This document shows positions 1 to 8,840 of a DNA stretch of 64,000 bases, piece after piece. Each line of letters opens with the position of its first letter. Within the stretch, counting starts at the first letter, position 1. The stretch covers positions 3,224,001-3,288,000 of the forward strand of contig NZ_CP066801.1 of assembly GCF_016598575.1 (NCBI RefSeq). Reading direction: 5' to 3'. Source of the DNA: Streptomyces sp. HSG2. GTDB lineage: Bacteria > Actinomycetota > Actinomycetes > Streptomycetales > Streptomycetaceae. The position numbers were made by a program, and so were the translations under genes. Under the pieces are notes generated by a model. It made no database searches and was not told where the DNA came from. It saw only the letters and a list, made by a program, of their open reading frames with translations.

Positions 1-1
1 C

Positions 2-721
2 AACACCAACGGCTCGACCATCCCCCGCGAGTCGGACGCCGTCCTGTACACCTACGCCGGACCCGAGACCGCCGTCGCCTCGACCAAGGCGTTCTTGACC
101 CAGCTCGTCGCCTGCTACCTGGTCGCCCTCTACCTGGGGCAGGTGCGCGGCACCCAGTGGGGCGACGAGATCCGCGCGGTCGTGCGCGACCTGGCCAAGA
201 TCCCCGCGGCGCTGGAACGGGTCCTCGACACCATGGGCCCGGTGCGGGAGCTGGCCCGCTCGCTGGCCTCCAAGGACACCGTGCTCTTCCTCGGGCGGCA
301 CGTCGGCCACCCGGTGGCCCTCGAAGGCGCGCTCAAGCTCAAGGAGTTGGCCTACATGCACGCCGAGGGCTTCGCGGCCGGGGAACTCAAGCACGGGCCG
401 ATCGCCCTGATCGAAGACGACCTGCCGGTGGTCGTCGTCGTCCCGTCGCCTCGGGGCCGCTCGGTCCTGCACGACAAGATCGTCTCCAACATCCAGGAGA
501 TCCGGGCCCGCGGCGCCCGCACCATCGTGATCGCCGAGGAGGGCGACGAGGCGGTCGTCCCTTACGCCGACCACCTGATCCGCGTCCCGGCCACCCCCAC
601 CCTGCTGCAACCGCTGGTCGCCACCGTCCCGCTCCAGGTCTTCGCCTGCGAACTGGCCACCGCCCGGGGCAACGACGTGGACCAGCCGCGCAACCTCGCC
701 AAGTCCGTGACGGTCGAGTAA
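2..721 (+). CDS. glmS: Glucosamine-6-phosphate synthase (isomerising), C-terminal part
   Basis: Only the last 239 residues are in the window; the gene enters from the left in frame 2 with no start. The enzyme makes glucosamine-6-phosphate from fructose-6-phosphate and glutamine, the first step to UDP-GlcNAc for peptidoglycan. The visible part is the C-terminal SIS isomerase domain. It shows the sugar-phosphate loop STIPRESD, the segment [12 protein letters not shown] and the family C-terminus [14 protein letters not shown]. The cytosolic glutaminase half lies outside the window. acpS follows after 35 bases, so the two are probably co-transcribed. Confidence 0.96.
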   Translation, partial: NTNGSTIPRESDAVLYTYAGPETAVASTKAFLTQLVACYLVALYLGQVRGTQWGDEIRAVVRDLAKIPAALERVLDTMGPVRELARSLASKDTVLFLGRHVGHPVALEGALKLKELAYMHAEGFAAGELKHGPIALIEDDLPVVVVVPSPRGRSVLHDKIVSNIQEIRARGARTIVIAEEGDEAVVPYADHLIRVPATPTLLQPLVATVPLQVFACELATARGNDVDQPRNLAKSVTVE

Positions 722-756
722 CCGCCGGGAAGGGGGCCGGCCGTAGGGTGCACGCC

Positions 757-1128
757 ATGGGCATCATCGGGGTCGGCATCGACGTGGCGGAGATCGAGAG
801 GTTCGGGGCGTCCCTGCGACGGACCCCGGCACTGGCCGACCGGCTCTTCCTGACGAGCGAACTGACGCTGCCGGACGGCGAGCGGCGCGGGGTCGCCTCG
901 CTCGCCGCGCGCTTCGCCGCCAAGGAGGCGCTGGCCAAGGCGCTGGGCGCGCCGGCCGGTCTGCAGTGGACGGACGCCGAGGTCTGGGTCGAGGACGGCG
1001 GACGCCCCCGACTGCGCGTGACCGGCACGGTGGCGGCGCGCGCGGCGGAGCTGGGAGTGGTCACGTGGCATGTCTCGTTGAGCCACGACGCCGGCGTCGC
1101 CTCCGCCGTGGTGATCGCCGAGGGTTGA
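757..1128 (+). CDS. acpS: Holo-[acyl-carrier-protein] synthase
   Basis: A 123-residue AcpS, a normal length for the family. It transfers 4'-phosphopantetheine from CoA to the Ser of acyl carrier protein, in the cytosol. The N-terminal signature [10 protein letters not shown] supplies the metal-binding Asp, and [13 protein letters not shown] is the second conserved helix. ATG 757 is preceded by a purine-rich GGGAAGGGGG at a loose distance; no better start is seen before the GIDV motif. The gene sits between glmS and the NAD(P)HX repair gene, as is usual in Streptomyces. Confidence 0.95.
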   Translation: MGIIGVGIDVAEIERFGASLRRTPALADRLFLTSELTLPDGERRGVASLAARFAAKEALAKALGAPAGLQWTDAEVWVEDGGRPRLRVTGTVAARAAELGVVTWHVSLSHDAGVASAVVIAEG

Positions 1129-1327
1129 CGCCGTGCCCGGCCACCGTTCACCGGAGACGACGGACGGCGGAGGAAGGCACGGCCCCGGGCGCCGTCGGCG
1201 GCGAAGCACGCGGCGACGGGGCCATGGAGGGGCCGGCCTCTCGCGGAGCAGGGGCGCCCTGGCGAAAGGGTGGTGTGCCACCGGGTGGCGTGACGCGCTC
1301 CGCGCCGGGCGGGGAAGACTCTGCCCC

Positions 1328-2761
1328 ATGCGAACTGCTTACAGCGTGGAGACGGTCAGGGCGGTGGAGAGCGACGCGATGGCGGCGCTTCCCGAGGGGA
1401 CGTTGATGTCGCGGGCCGCGGCCGGACTCGCCGCGGCCTGCGCCGACCTGCTCGGGCGGGTCTACGGGAGTCGGGTGGTGCTCCTGGTCGGCACCGGCGA
1501 CAACGGCGGCGACGCCCTTCACGCCGGGGCCCGTCTGGCCCGTCGGGGCGCCGGGGTGACGGCCGTCCCGCTGCGTCCGGACCGCGTCCACCCCGGCGGG
1601 CTCGCCGCGCTGCTCCGCGCCGGCGGCACACTCACACCGCCGGCAGCGGCGACGGGGACGATCGAGCGTGCCGATCTGGTGCTGGACGGCATCGTGGGGA
1701 TCGGGGGGAGCGGGGGGCTCCGCCCGGACGCGCGGGCGCCGGCCGAGGCCGTGGCCAGGTCCCGGGCGGCGGTCGTCGCCGTCGATCTGCCCAGCGGTGT
1801 CGACGCCGACACGGGGGAGGTGCCGGGAGCGGTGCTGTCGGCGGACCTGACGGTGACCTTCGGCGCGCACAAGCCCGGGCTGCTGATCGACCCCGGGCGC
1901 GGGCACGCCGGGACCGTCCGGCTCGTCGACATCGGGTTGAGGCTGCCCGCCGACCCGGTGCTGGAGGCGCTCCAGCACGCCGACGTGGCCGGGGTGCTCC
2001 CGGTGCCGGGCCACGACAGCGACAAGTACCGGCGCGGCGTGGTCGGTGTCGCGGCGGGCTCGGCGCGCTATCCGGGAGCGGCCGTGCTCGCCGTGGCCGG
2101 CGCGCTCCGAGCCGGCGCGGGCGCGGTGCGGTACGTCGGCCCCTCGGGGGGCGACGTGATCGCGCGTTTCCCGGAGACGCTCGTCTCGGATCGGGGTCCC
2201 AAGGGCGCGGGGCGGGTCCAGGCGTGGGTGGTGGGGCCCGGCCTCGGCGACGACCAGGACACGACCGCCGCCGTGGTCGCCGCCGACGTGCCGGTCCTGA
2301 TCGACGCCGACGGTCTGCGGCTGGCGGACGTCGCGGCCGTGCGGGCGCGTACGGCGCCGACGCTGCTGACCCCGCACTGCGGGGAGGCCGCCGCGCTGCT
2401 CGGAGTGAGCCGGGGGAAGGTCGAGGCGGCGCGGCTGTCGGCCGCCCGCGAACTCGCCGCCCGCTACCGTGCGACCGTTCTGCTCAAGGGGTCCACCACG
2501 TTGGTCGCCGACCCGGGCGGCGGGCCGGTGCGGGTCAACGCCACCGGCACGCCCTGGCTGGCGACCGCCGGCAGTGGCGACGTCCTGTCCGGCCTCGCCG
2601 GCTCGCTGCTCGCGTCGGGCCTGTCCGCCCGTGACGCCGGCAGCGTCGCCGCCTACCTGCACGGCCTGGCGGGGCGCCGGGCGGCCCGAGGCGGTCCGAT
2701 CGGGGCGCACGAGGTGGCGGAGGCGATCCCGGCGGCATGGCGCGACGTGCGGGGTGTCTGA
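1328..2761 (+). CDS. nnr: Bifunctional NAD(P)HX epimerase / ADP-dependent NAD(P)HX dehydratase
   Basis: A 477-residue fusion that repairs damaged (hydrated) NAD(P)H. The N-terminal YjeF_N-type epimerase domain, about residues 1-215, shows LVGTGDNGGDAL and the later DLPSGVDADTGE. The C-terminal ribokinase-like dehydratase, about 230-470, shows LLKGSTTLVADP and the catalytic ATAGSGDVLSGL loop. ATG 1328 gives MRTAYSVETVRAVE, the usual family start. The frame is open upstream, but those codons look non-coding. It lies 199 bases after acpS and just before alr, a conserved actinobacterial order. Confidence 0.94.
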   Translation: MRTAYSVETVRAVESDAMAALPEGTLMSRAAAGLAAACADLLGRVYGSRVVLLVGTGDNGGDALHAGARLARRGAGVTAVPLRPDRVHPGGLAALLRAGGTLTPPAAATGTIERADLVLDGIVGIGGSGGLRPDARAPAEAVARSRAAVVAVDLPSGVDADTGEVPGAVLSADLTVTFGAHKPGLLIDPGRGHAGTVRLVDIGLRLPADPVLEALQHADVAGVLPVPGHDSDKYRRGVVGVAAGSARYPGAAVLAVAGALRAGAGAVRYVGPSGGDVIARFPETLVSDRGPKGAGRVQAWVVGPGLGDDQDTTAAVVAADVPVLIDADGLRLADVAAVRARTAPTLLTPHCGEAAALLGVSRGKVEAARLSAARELAARYRATVLLKGSTTLVADPGGGPVRVNATGTPWLATAGSGDVLSGLAGSLLASGLSARDAGSVAAYLHGLAGRRAARGGPIGAHEVAEAIPAAWRDVRGV

Positions 2762-2899
2762 GGCGCGCGGCCGTCCGACGAACCGGACGGCCCGCGGCGC
2801 GTGGGCGCGTGTGTGGGGCGCCGGCGCTCCGCCGGTGTCCGATGTCACGGCGCCGAGAAGGCGCGGTCCCCCCGGGCCTCTCTGCGACACTGATGCGCG

Positions 2900-4066
2900 A
2901 TGAACGAGACTGCACTCCTGCGGACGCCCGCCCCGCGGGCCCGCGCCGAGATCGATCTGTCCGCGCTGCGAGCCAACGTGCGGACCCTGCGCGCCCTGGT
3001 GCCCGGCGCCCAGGTGATGGCCGTGGTCAAGGCCGACGGGTACGGCCACGGGGCCGCGCCCTGTGCCAGGGCGGCGGTCGCCGCCGGCGCGACCTGGGTC
3101 GGCACCGCCACGCCCGAGGAGGCTCTCGCGCTGCGGGCAAACGCCGGTCTGCCGCAGGACCTGCGGATCATGTGCTGGCTCTGGACGCCCGGTGGCCCGT
3201 GGCGCGAGGCGGTCGAGGCCGATCTGGACGTGTCGGTCAGCGGTCTGTGGGCGTTGACCGAGGTGGTCCGGGCCGCTCGGGACGCGGGCCGTACGGCCCG
3301 GGTGCAGCTCAAGGCGGACACCGGCCTCGGCCGCAACGGCTGTCAGCCCGGCGAGGACTGGGCCGCGCTGGTCCGGGCCGCCCGGCGGGCGGAGGCGGAG
3401 GGCGTGGTCAGGGTCACCGGGCTCTGGTCGCACTTCGCCTGCGCCGACGAACCCGGTCATCCGTCGATCGCCGCCCAGCTCGGTCTCTTCCGCCAGATGA
3501 CGACGTACGCCGAGGAGCGCGGCGTACGGCCGGAGGTCCGACACATCGCCAACTCGCCGGCCGCGCTCACCCTCCCCGACGCGCGCTTCGACCTGGTCCG
3601 CGCGGGCATCGCCATGTACGGGATCTCGCCCAGCCCGGAGCTGGGCACGTCCGCCGACTTCGGGCTGCGGCCGGCGATGACGCTCTCCGCCTCGTTGGCT
3701 CTGGTCAAGCACGTACCCGGCGGTCACGGGGTGTCCTACGGGCACCGCTATACCACCTCCGGGCGGACCACCCTCGGTCTCGTCCCCCTGGGGTACGCCG
3801 ACGGGGTCCCCCGGCACGCCTCCGCCGGGGGGCCGGTCCTGGTCGACGGCAAGTGGCGGACGGTCGCCGGCCGGATCGCCATGGACCAGTTCGTCGTCGA
3901 TCTCGGAGGGGACGCCCCTCCTCCCGGCACGGAGGCGGTGTTGTTCGGGCCGGGGGATCGCGGGGAGCCGACGGCCGAGGACTGGGCCCGTGCGGCCGGC
4001 ACCATCGGCTACGAGATCGTCACCCGCATCGGGAGCCGGGTGCCGCGCGTCTACGTGGGCGAGTGA
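2900..4066 (+). CDS. alr: Alanine racemase
   Basis: A 388-residue PLP enzyme converting L- to D-alanine for peptidoglycan. The PLP Lys is in AVVKADGYGHG (K44), followed by the TIM-barrel domain with HIANSPA and the phosphate-binding Tyr in GIAMYGISPS. The C-terminal beta domain carries the catalytic Tyr region GVSYGHRY and the substrate motif MDQFVVDL. Length and domain order are normal. ATG 2900 begins MNETALLRTPAPRARAEIDL, matching the family N-terminus. Neighbours are also envelope and cofactor functions. Confidence 0.96.
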   Translation: MNETALLRTPAPRARAEIDLSALRANVRTLRALVPGAQVMAVVKADGYGHGAAPCARAAVAAGATWVGTATPEEALALRANAGLPQDLRIMCWLWTPGGPWREAVEADLDVSVSGLWALTEVVRAARDAGRTARVQLKADTGLGRNGCQPGEDWAALVRAARRAEAEGVVRVTGLWSHFACADEPGHPSIAAQLGLFRQMTTYAEERGVRPEVRHIANSPAALTLPDARFDLVRAGIAMYGISPSPELGTSADFGLRPAMTLSASLALVKHVPGGHGVSYGHRYTTSGRTTLGLVPLGYADGVPRHASAGGPVLVDGKWRTVAGRIAMDQFVVDLGGDAPPPGTEAVLFGPGDRGEPTAEDWARAAGTIGYEIVTRIGSRVPRVYVGE

Positions 4067-4148
4067 GGCGCGGGCGCCGGCCGGTCGCGGGTGTTCCGAC
4101 GGCGCGGCCGGTGCCGACGACCGGGGGCGGCGAGAAGAGGAGCGGCGG

Positions 4149-5390
4149 GTGAGCGAGGGCAGGGCGAGGTCCGCGGCGGTGTCCGCCGTCTCCGCCGCGG
4201 CGCACGGCGGGCGCCGTCGGGCGACCGGGGTCGTCGGCGCCGCCATAGGCGTCCTCGCCGCCGGCGCGGCGGCGGGGGTCGCGATAGAGCGGCTCGCCGT
4301 CGGCCGCGAGGTGCGCCGGCGGGCCCGCCTCGCGCTGGACTCGGCGGGCCCCTACGGCACCCTTCGCGGTGCCCCCGGCCGCGTGCGCGCGGACGACGGA
4401 GCCGAGCTGTACTACGAGGTCGACGACGTCGACCCGGAGATCGGCTCCGAGGATCGGCGGCGGCGCCTGTTCGGTGGCCGGTGTCCCGAGCCGGTCACGG
4501 TCGTCTTCAGCCATGGCTACTGTCTCCATCAGGACTCCTGGCACTTCCAGCGCGCCGCCTTGCGCGGAGTCGTGCGGACGGTGCACTGGGACCAGCGCGG
4601 CCACGGTCGATCGGGGCGGGGCGGCGCCGGGCCGGCCGAGCCGGTCAGCATCGACCGGCTCGGCCGGGACCTCGGGGCGGTGCTGGAGGCGGCCGTCCCC
4701 GAGGGTCCGATCGTGCTGGTCGGCCACTCCATGGGCGGCATGACGGTGATGGCCCTGGCGGACCTGTTCCCGGAGCTGATCCGCGACCGGGTGGTCGCGG
4801 TCGCCTTGGTCGGCACCTCCCCCGGACGACTGGGCGAGGTGAACTTCGGGCTGCCGGTGGCCGGGGTGAACGCCCTGCGCAAGGTGCTTCCCGGGGTCCT
4901 CAAGGCGCTCGGGCGGCGCGCGGACCTGGTGGAGAGGGGCCGGCGGGCGACCGCCGACCTGTTCGCCGGGATCGTCAAGCGCTACTCGTTCGCCTCCCGG
5001 GACGTCGACCCGGTCGTGGCGCGTTTCGCCGAGCGGATGATCGAGTCCACACCCGTCGACGTCGTCGCCGAGTACTACCCGGCCTTCGACGACCACGACA
5101 AGGCCGCGGCGCTGGCCCGCTTCGTCGGGCTGCCGGTGCTGGTCCTGGCCGGGGTGCACGACCTGGTCACCCCCAGCGAGCACAGCGAGGCCATCGCCCG
5201 GTCCCTGCCGGAGGCCGAGCTGGTGCTGGTGCCCGACGCCGGGCATCTCGTGATGCTGGAGCACCCGGACGCGGTCACCGACCGTCTCGCCGATCTGCTG
5301 GCCCGCGTGGGCGCGGCGCGTGCCGGGGCGCCGGCAGCGGATACCGTGGACGGCTATGGAGACACCGGCAGCACCGCACCGCCCCGCTGA
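4149..5390 (+). CDS. Alpha/beta hydrolase with N-terminal membrane anchor
   Basis: A 413-residue hydrolase of unknown substrate. Residues about 25-45 (VVGAAIGVLAAGAAAGVAIE) form a single hydrophobic anchor. The alpha/beta-hydrolase fold follows with the oxyanion region FSHGYCLHQDSW, the nucleophile elbow GHSMGG, a late acid in AGVHDLVTP and the catalytic His in DAGHLVMLEHP, so the triad is complete. The GTG start at 4149 follows GAAGAGGAGCGG, a good ribosome binding site. Its 3' end overlaps the start of tsaE by 35 bases, implying one transcript. I cannot name a substrate. Confidence 0.88.
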   Translation: MSEGRARSAAVSAVSAAAHGGRRRATGVVGAAIGVLAAGAAAGVAIERLAVGREVRRRARLALDSAGPYGTLRGAPGRVRADDGAELYYEVDDVDPEIGSEDRRRRLFGGRCPEPVTVVFSHGYCLHQDSWHFQRAALRGVVRTVHWDQRGHGRSGRGGAGPAEPVSIDRLGRDLGAVLEAAVPEGPIVLVGHSMGGMTVMALADLFPELIRDRVVAVALVGTSPGRLGEVNFGLPVAGVNALRKVLPGVLKALGRRADLVERGRRATADLFAGIVKRYSFASRDVDPVVARFAERMIESTPVDVVAEYYPAFDDHDKAAALARFVGLPVLVLAGVHDLVTPSEHSEAIARSLPEAELVLVPDAGHLVMLEHPDAVTDRLADLLARVGAARAGAPAADTVDGYGDTGSTAPPR

Positions 5391-5880
5391 CCCGAGGCGT
5401 GCCGTCGAGATCACCGTCACCTCTCCGGAGCGGATGCGGGATCTGGGGCGCGCCCTGGCCCGACTGTTGCGCGCCGGGGATCTGGTGATGCTCTCCGGGG
5501 AACTGGGGGCGGGCAAGACGACGCTCACCCGGGGGTTGGGCGAGGGGCTGGGAGTGCGTGGCGCCGTGACCTCCCCCACCTTCGTGATCGCTCGCGCGCA
5601 CCCGCCGCTCGGCGACGGTCCCGCGCTGGTCCACGTCGACGCCTACCGTCTGCCGGGGGGGCTGGACGAGATGGAGGACCTCGATCTGGACGTGTCGCTG
5701 CCGGAGTCGGTGGTCGTGGTGGAGTGGGGAGAGGGGAAGGTGGAGGAGCTGGCCGACGACCGACTCCACCTGACCATCGACCGCGCGGTCGGGGACACCT
5801 CCGACGAGCTGCGCCGGGTGACCCTCGTCGGGCTCGGCGCGCGTTGGGCCGGGGTGGACCTGGCCGGTCTCGCCGACTGA
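5356..5880 (+). CDS. tsaE: tRNA t6A biosynthesis ATPase TsaE
   Basis: A 174-residue P-loop protein. It acts with TsaB and TsaD to put threonylcarbamoyl on A37 of ANN-decoding tRNAs. The Walker A loop is GELGAGKTTLTRG, followed by the family segments VTSPTFVI and HVDAYRL and the Walker-B-like VVVVEWGEG. ATG 5356 is preferred to the upstream in-frame start at 5320, which would add 12 residues inside the hydrolase gene. tsaB, rimI and tsaD lie 1.8-4 kb downstream, separated by three other genes. Confidence 0.94.
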   Translation: METPAAPHRPADPRRAVEITVTSPERMRDLGRALARLLRAGDLVMLSGELGAGKTTLTRGLGEGLGVRGAVTSPTFVIARAHPPLGDGPALVHVDAYRLPGGLDEMEDLDLDVSLPESVVVVEWGEGKVEELADDRLHLTIDRAVGDTSDELRRVTLVGLGARWAGVDLAGLAD

Positions 5881-6062
5881 CCTCCTCGCCCGAGCCTCTT
5901 TCCGTGAGCCCGAGCCCCCGCGGCGGTGCCCGCCGACTGCTTGACACCCCCGGTGGCCACGCAGAGTGCCGGCGTGCGCGCGAAGGGTGACCGACTGGAT
6001 AGGGTGAGCGGCGGCCGGTCCGATCGGGGCCCGCCTTTCGACGGCGCCGGGAGGGCTCACCC

Positions 6063-6542
6063 ATGACGACAGCGGACTCCGTGCACGATGCCGAGGAGAT
6101 CGAGACCGTGCGGCGCCTCCTGCACCGCCTTCGGCAGGACGCCCGAGCCAAGGGGGTCCTCCTGGTCGACGGGAGTGGCGGGCTCCTGGGGGCCGCGGGC
6201 GAGGCCGAGCGGTACGACACGACCTCCCTCGCCGCGCTGACCGCGGGCAGTGTCGACGCCGTCGACGGGCCGGCCGAGCTGATCCGGGAGCGCGAGCTCT
6301 TGGTGATGTGCCACGAGGGGCGACGGGATCACCTCCACCTCTCGATCGTGGCGAACCGGGCCCTGCTGCTCGTCGCGTTCGACGAGCGTTCCTCCTCGGG
6401 CCTGGTCCGGCTCCGGGTGGAGAGGGCCGACTCGGATCTCGCCGGAGCCCTGCGGGCGATGTCCGAGCGGACCGGGCCCGCCGGTGGGGCCGCCATGCCC
6501 GAGATCACCGAGGGCGACCTCAGGGCGCTCCTCGGCGACTGA
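6063..6542 (+). CDS. Roadblock/LC7-like protein
   Basis: A 159-residue soluble protein with the alternating pattern of roadblock/LC7 (MglB-type) proteins: an early helix EIETVRRLLHRL, the strand KGVLLVDGSGGLLGAAG, and later strands HLHLSIVANRALLLVAFDE. Such proteins usually dimerise and act on small GTPases, but no GTPase is adjacent here. ATG 6063 follows GGGAGGGCTCACCC. It sits between tsaE and tsaB. A hairpin directly at the stop suggests it is the last gene of its transcript. Assignment rests on fold pattern only. Confidence 0.75.
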   Translation: MTTADSVHDAEEIETVRRLLHRLRQDARAKGVLLVDGSGGLLGAAGEAERYDTTSLAALTAGSVDAVDGPAELIRERELLVMCHEGRRDHLHLSIVANRALLLVAFDERSSSGLVRLRVERADSDLAGALRAMSERTGPAGGAAMPEITEGDLRALLGD

Positions 6543-6565
6543 CCCTCCCCCGGTGGGGGCGGGTC
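6541..6565 (+). terminator. Terminator-like hairpin after the roadblock gene
   Basis: GACCC-t-CCCCC, loop GGT, GGGGG-c-GGGTC: a ten-pair stem with one mismatch, beginning inside the stop codon. There is no U-run, as is common in Streptomyces. Confidence 0.55.
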
Positions 6566-6742
6566 CGGGCCGGCCTGGAGGTCGCCGTGTGGTCGGGCGT
6601 CCGCGGGTCGACCCGTGTGGATCCCTCCGGGCGTGGCGCGGTCCGCCGGTATCCGGTGGGATCGGCGCCTTGCGGTTTTCCGACGGAACGTCGGGAACGT
6701 GTTGCCTTCGATGTGCCGCCCGTGGTCACATGGTGGCTCAGT

Positions 6743-6766
6743 CGTAGTTAGGTTTGCCTAACTACG
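6743..6766. promoter_or_regulatory. Perfect palindrome resembling a DtxR/DmdR iron box
   Basis: Two perfect 10-base arms, CGTAGTTAGG and CCTAACTACG, flank TTTG. The core TTAGGTTTGCCTAAC differs at one of 15 positions from the start of the actinobacterial iron-box form TTAGGTTAGCCTAACC, but the last four bases of the 19-base box do not match. It lies 27 bases before the ATG of a small ORF that has a strong ribosome binding site, a position suited to repression by an iron-dependent regulator. The regulator assignment is inference. Confidence 0.55.
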
Positions 6767-6792
6767 TTGGCCGTCGATTCTCAGGAGGCGAC

Positions 6793-6948
6793 ATGTCCGG
6801 TCCCGGACCTCAGACCCCGCCCGCGGTGTCGATGGGCGAGTTGCTCGCGTCCTGTGCCGCCGCGAGAGCGGTCTCCACACCGCCGCGCGATGCGGAACAG
6901 CGCCGTCCGAGGCCGCCGCGGCCCGGACCGAGCGCGAGGGCCGCCTGA
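6793..6948 (+). CDS. Small uncharacterised protein (51 aa) behind an iron-box-like operator
   Basis: The ORF encodes 51 residues beginning MSGPGPQTPPAVSMGELLAS, with ATG 6793 preceded by CAGGAGGCGAC, a near-perfect ribosome binding site. The first 30 residues contain a short amphipathic stretch, SMGELLASCAAARAVSTPP, with one Cys. The tail is Arg/Pro-rich and low in complexity. There is no signal peptide or membrane segment and no known domain. The upstream palindrome suggests metal-dependent control. It runs towards the convergent gene ending at 6980. Coding status is likely but unproven. Confidence 0.6.
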   Translation: MSGPGPQTPPAVSMGELLASCAAARAVSTPPRDAEQRRPRPPRPGPSARAA

Positions 6949-6979
6949 CGACCCGACCGGGAGCCTCGCCGGGACCCGT

Positions 6980-7528
6980 TCAGCGGACGACGACGACCTG
7001 CTGACCGATCGTCGCGAACTGCCACATGGCCTCGCCGTCCGCTCGCGATTCGCGGATGCCACCGGTCCGCAGCCCCGGATCCGGCTTCGGAGTGGAGCCG
7101 TCCACCGCCGCGCTGAACCCGACGACCACGCCCTCGACGTCGGCGAACCGTACGACGTGTTCCACCGGGACGCCGTCGGAGCCGGTGACCCGGTTGGACC
7201 GGGACGTGACCGCGTACTCGCCCGGCGGCGGGTCGACCGTGCTCGGGACGACCCGGAACGTGCGCCGGGTCTTCCCGTTCGGCCCGACGAGCCACACCCG
7301 GTCGTCGTCGAGTGCGTACACCACGCGTTCGCCCGAGCCGGATTCGAGGGGCAGGGCGGTCGGGTCGGCGTCGGCCCGCCGGGCCGCGACCGCCGAGGGA
7401 GAGGCGGACGACTCCGGCTCGCGCAGCTCCGCCGGGACGTTCTCCGAGGCCCGGTGGCCGAGGAACCCGACGGTGGCCAGGGCCGCCGCGGTGAGCGCGA
7501 CCACGGCCGCCGAACTGCTGCTTCCCAC
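6980..7528 (-). CDS. Membrane-anchored L,D-transpeptidase-like protein without catalytic Cys
   Basis: A 182-residue protein from GTG 7528, which follows AAGGTGG. It has an N-terminal hydrophobic anchor (AAVVALTAAALATVGFLG) and a C-terminal domain ending MWQFATIGQQVVVVR. The ending resembles the last strand of YkuD L,D-transpeptidases, where the active-site motif SHGCxR is followed by a similar tail. Here the aligned segment reads RTGGIRES, so the Cys and His are absent and cross-linking activity is not expected. It diverges from tsaB with 134 bases between starts. YkuD relationship is inferred from the C-terminal pattern. Confidence 0.72.
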   Translation of the reverse strand: MGSSSSAAVVALTAAALATVGFLGHRASENVPAELREPESSASPSAVAARRADADPTALPLESGSGERVVYALDDDRVWLVGPNGKTRRTFRVVPSTVDPPPGEYAVTSRSNRVTGSDGVPVEHVVRFADVEGVVVGFSAAVDGSTPKPDPGLRTGGIRESRADGEAMWQFATIGQQVVVVR

Positions 7529-7662
7529 TGGCGACCACCTTGGTGTCGGACGTCCCTCCGGACGCCTCCTGCGGCGTTCCCCCTGTCTCGGCGACGGTAG
7601 CAGCAGCGGGCCGCGCGGACGTGGCGGCCGACAGAGGGCCCGGCGCGCCGTACGCTGTTCGT

Positions 7663-8316
7663 GTGCTCTTGCTCGCTCTGGATACCGCCACACCCGCCGT
7701 CTCCGTCGCCCTGCACGACGGCGCGGACGTCGTCGCCTCGTCGAGCCAGGTGGACGCCCGCCGCCACGGCGAACTGCTGCTGCCCGCGATCGACCGGCTG
7801 CTCGCCGAGACCGGTCTGACGCTCGACTCCGTCACCGACATCGTCGCGGGGGTGGGTCCGGGACCGTACACGGGGCTGCGCGTCGGCCTCATGACCGCCG
7901 AGACGTTCGGGCTGGCGCTCGGGGTGCCGGTCCACGGGCTGTGCACGCTGGACGGGCTGGCCCGCGCCGCCGACCTCGGCGGCCCCTTCGTCGTGGCGAC
8001 CGACGCCCGACGCAAGGAGGTCTACTGGGCGCGCTACGCCGACTCCCGCACCCGGCTGACCGAACCGTCCGTCGATCGCCCCGCCGACATCGCCGAGCGG
8101 GTGGCCGGGCTGCCGGCCGTCGGCGCGGGCGCGCTGATGTATCCGGAGGTCTTCCCCCGGGCGCGCGAGCCCGAGCACGCCACCGCCGCGGCGCTGGCCC
8201 GGCTGGCCGCGGAGCGGCTGGCGGCCGGCGAGGCGCTTCCTCGACCCCGCCCGCTCTATCTGCGCCGGCCCGACGCGCGGGTCCCGCGCGACTACAAGGT
8301 GGTCACCCCCCGGTGA
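7663..8316 (+). CDS. tsaB: tRNA t6A biosynthesis scaffold TsaB
   Basis: A 217-residue ASKHA-fold protein that partners TsaD in t6A formation. It begins VLLLALDTATPAVSVALHDG and carries the family block GVGPGPYTGLRVGL. It lacks the TsaD metal-binding histidines, as expected for TsaB. The start is GTG 7663; upstream in-frame codons extend into the divergent promoter region. Its stop overlaps the next start (GTGA at 8313-8316), so it is translationally coupled to the acetyltransferase. Confidence 0.95.
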   Translation: MLLLALDTATPAVSVALHDGADVVASSSQVDARRHGELLLPAIDRLLAETGLTLDSVTDIVAGVGPGPYTGLRVGLMTAETFGLALGVPVHGLCTLDGLARAADLGGPFVVATDARRKEVYWARYADSRTRLTEPSVDRPADIAERVAGLPAVGAGALMYPEVFPRAREPEHATAAALARLAAERLAAGEALPRPRPLYLRRPDARVPRDYKVVTPR

Positions 8317-8840
8317 CCGGGTCCGCCGTGCCGGCCGCCGTCGAGTTGCGCGAGATGCGCTGGTGGGACATCGACCCGGTGCTGTCGCTGGAGCGGGCGC
8401 TGTTCCCCGAGGACGCGTGGTCGCGAGGGATGTTCTGGTCCGAGCTGGCCCACGCCCGGGGGCCGGACGCCACCCGCGCCTATCTGGTCGCCGAGCACGC
8501 CGACCGGATCGTCGGCTACGCGGGCCTGGCCGCCTCCGGTGACCAGGGGGACGTGCAGACCATCGCGGTCGCCCGTGAGCATTGGGGAACGGGCCTCGGG
8601 TCCCGCCTGCTGACCCGCCTGCTCCGGGCCGCCGCCGATTTCGACTGTGGCGAAGTGCTGTTGGAATGCCGCGTCGACAACGCCCCCGCCCGGCGGCTGT
8701 ACGAGCGCTTCGGCTTCGAGCACGTCGGCCTTCGCCGCGGCTACTACCAGCCGGGGAACGTGGACGCCCTGGTGATGCGCCTGACCGACCCCGCCACCTC
8801 CGCGGCGGGAACCGACCGAGGAACCGAGAAGCATGCCTGA
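8313..8840 (+). CDS. rimI: GNAT N-acetyltransferase, RimI-like
   Basis: A 175-residue GNAT-fold protein. RimI acetylates the N-terminus of ribosomal protein S18 in E. coli; that role here is by family and context. The CoA-binding stretch is [19 protein letters not shown], followed by [20 protein letters not shown], both typical of RimI. GTG 8313 overlaps the tsaB stop by four bases. Its own stop lies inside the tsaD start (ATGCCTGA, 8833-8840), so tsaB-rimI-tsaD form a coupled operon. Confidence 0.93.
   Translation: MTGSAVPAAVELREMRWWDIDPVLSLERALFPEDAWSRGMFWSELAHARGPDATRAYLVAEHADRIVGYAGLAASGDQGDVQTIAVAREHWGTGLGSRLLTRLLRAAADFDCGEVLLECRVDNAPARRLYERFGFEHVGLRRGYYQPGNVDALVMRLTDPATSAAGTDRGTEKHA

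Noticed and set aside
1148-4246. 1032-codon open frame on the minus strand
   Set aside because: Antisense shadow of nnr and alr; composition follows the plus-strand codon positions and no domain is present.
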